From: Mariprofundus sp.
GTDB lineage: Bacteria; Pseudomonadota; Zetaproteobacteria; Mariprofundales; Mariprofundaceae
NCBI GenBank assembly: GCA_030951065.1
Contig: JAUZQH010000047.1
Span: 1 to 5,945, forward strand
Reading direction: 5' to 3'
Length of the DNA stretch: 5,945 nucleotides
Positions 5,503 to 5,945 of the stretch are shown piece by piece. The first letter of the stretch is position 1. Each line of letters opens with the position of its first letter. The notes beneath the pieces were generated by a model that had not been told where the DNA came from, made no database searches, and saw nothing but the letters and a program-made list of their open reading frames with translations. The translations under genes were made by a program, and so were the position numbers.

Positions 5503-5945
5503 CACTCTCTGATATATTCGAAAAACTGTATATTTTCAGAAAAACATATCTGACTCGTCACACCCGAAAACATCACTCCCAGTTCGGTGAGGATGTGGTG
5601 ATGAATGACTGGCTCGATAAACATATCAAAGACGGTTTCTACGTGGATGTCGGCTGCTATCACCCGAGCAAATTTTCCAACACCTGCTTCCTGCACAAGC
5701 GCGGCTGGAAAGGCATCAATATTGATATGGATGCCATCAAAATCAAATGTTTCAATCTGGCCCGCCCCCATGATACCAACGTCAATGCAGCCGTGTCCGA
5801 TCAGCATGGGACTGTCACCGTATATAATTTCAGCCGCTACGGACTGGGTTCCACTATTGATCCGGAAGTGGCCAAAAATACGCCAATGCCAGTGTACAGC
5901 AAAACTGAAATTGAAACAAAACCACTGACTGACATCATTGATGCC
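5499..5945 (+). CDS. FkbM-family methyltransferase, 3' end cut by window
   Basis: The first 149 codons are present and the frame is still open at the window edge. HSQFGEDVVMNDWL (26-39) is the common FkbM lead-in, and GFYVDVGCYHPSKFSNT (46-62) contains the SAM-binding motif I. HKRGWKGINIDMD (66-78) corresponds to the family's YxxGWxGxxIE motif, with an acidic residue expected to bind the ribose of SAM. NAAVSD (96-101) and GLGST (115-119) continue the domain. Full members have about 220-280 residues, so roughly a third to a half is missing. FkbM enzymes O-methylate hydroxyl groups, often on sugars of polysaccharides or natural products. The start overlaps the DUF3108 stop as ATGA, with no strong ribosome-binding site. 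Methylation of an LPS or surface sugar is a fair guess from context but unproven. Confidence 0.88.
   Translation, partial: MTLSDIFEKLYIFRKTYLTRHTRKHHSQFGEDVVMNDWLDKHIKDGFYVDVGCYHPSKFSNTCFLHKRGWKGINIDMDAIKIKCFNLARPHDTNVNAAVSDQHGTVTVYNFSRYGLGSTIDPEVAKNTPMPVYSKTEIETKPLTDIIDA

Larger units (their letters stand above)
174..5945 (+). other. Predicted LPS lipid A/inner-core operon
   Basis: Every supported gene is on the + strand. Junctions are an 11-nt gap (344/356), ATGA overlaps at 1264, 1956, 2948 and 5499, and an 11-nt overlap at 3975-3985. The only larger gap is 4563-4674, which holds a repeat-flanked hairpin. Several coupled starts (1956, 2948, 5499) have weak or no Shine-Dalgarno sequence, as expected where ribosomes that have just terminated restart. 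Both ends are open: the upstream gene is not visible and the last gene runs off the window. Co-transcription is an inference from spacing. Confidence 0.78.

Noticed and set aside
5436..5807. 123-codon minus-strand frame at the right end
   Set aside because: It lies antisense to the FkbM motifs and the DUF3108 end and shows no family features.

Overview
The window reads as one same-strand block of cell-envelope genes from a Gram-negative bacterium, most likely a proteobacterium. Base composition is moderate, roughly half G+C by eye. The evidence is a lipid A acyltransferase of the LpxL/HtrB family followed by two ADP-heptose:LPS heptosyltransferases (WaaF-like, then WaaC-like), which build the lipid A and inner-core part of lipopolysaccharide. 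The genus cannot be fixed from the sequence alone.

Layout. Positions 1-120 are a perfect inverted repeat (two 60-nt arms, no spacer) at the very edge of the window. A short leader with a weak possible promoter follows (about 121-173). All genes then run on the + strand: a 56-residue Trm112/YcaR-like zinc-ribbon protein (174-344), LpxL-family acyltransferase (356-1267), class I SAM methyltransferase (1264-1959), WaaF (1956-2951), WaaC (2948-3985) and an ICMT/PEMT-type membrane methyltransferase (3975-4562). A 112-nt interval comes next, holding a hairpin between two perfect 22-nt direct repeats. The block ends with an exported DUF3108 protein (4675-5502) and an FkbM-family methyltransferase (5499 onward) cut by the window end. 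Four junctions are 4-nt ATGA overlaps and one is an 11-nt overlap, so the genes are very probably co-transcribed and translationally coupled.

How the genes fit together. LpxL finishes acylation of Kdo-lipid A. WaaC and WaaF add the first and second heptoses on the inner face of the inner membrane. Three methyltransferases of different folds sit among them and could modify sugars or lipids of the same glycolipid, but their substrates cannot be read from the sequence. The DUF3108 protein carries a signal peptide and probably acts in the periplasm.

Most unusual parts. First, the perfect palindrome at the left edge, which may be an assembly or library artefact. Second, the 4553-4664 interval. 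It looks like a 90-bp insertion or duplication that interrupted a tight gene junction, yet kept open a small reading frame running from the upstream stop codon to two bases before the next start codon. No mobile-element gene, tRNA, rRNA or CRISPR array is visible. I see the rest of the window as an ordinary LPS operon and do not see a clear new system in it.
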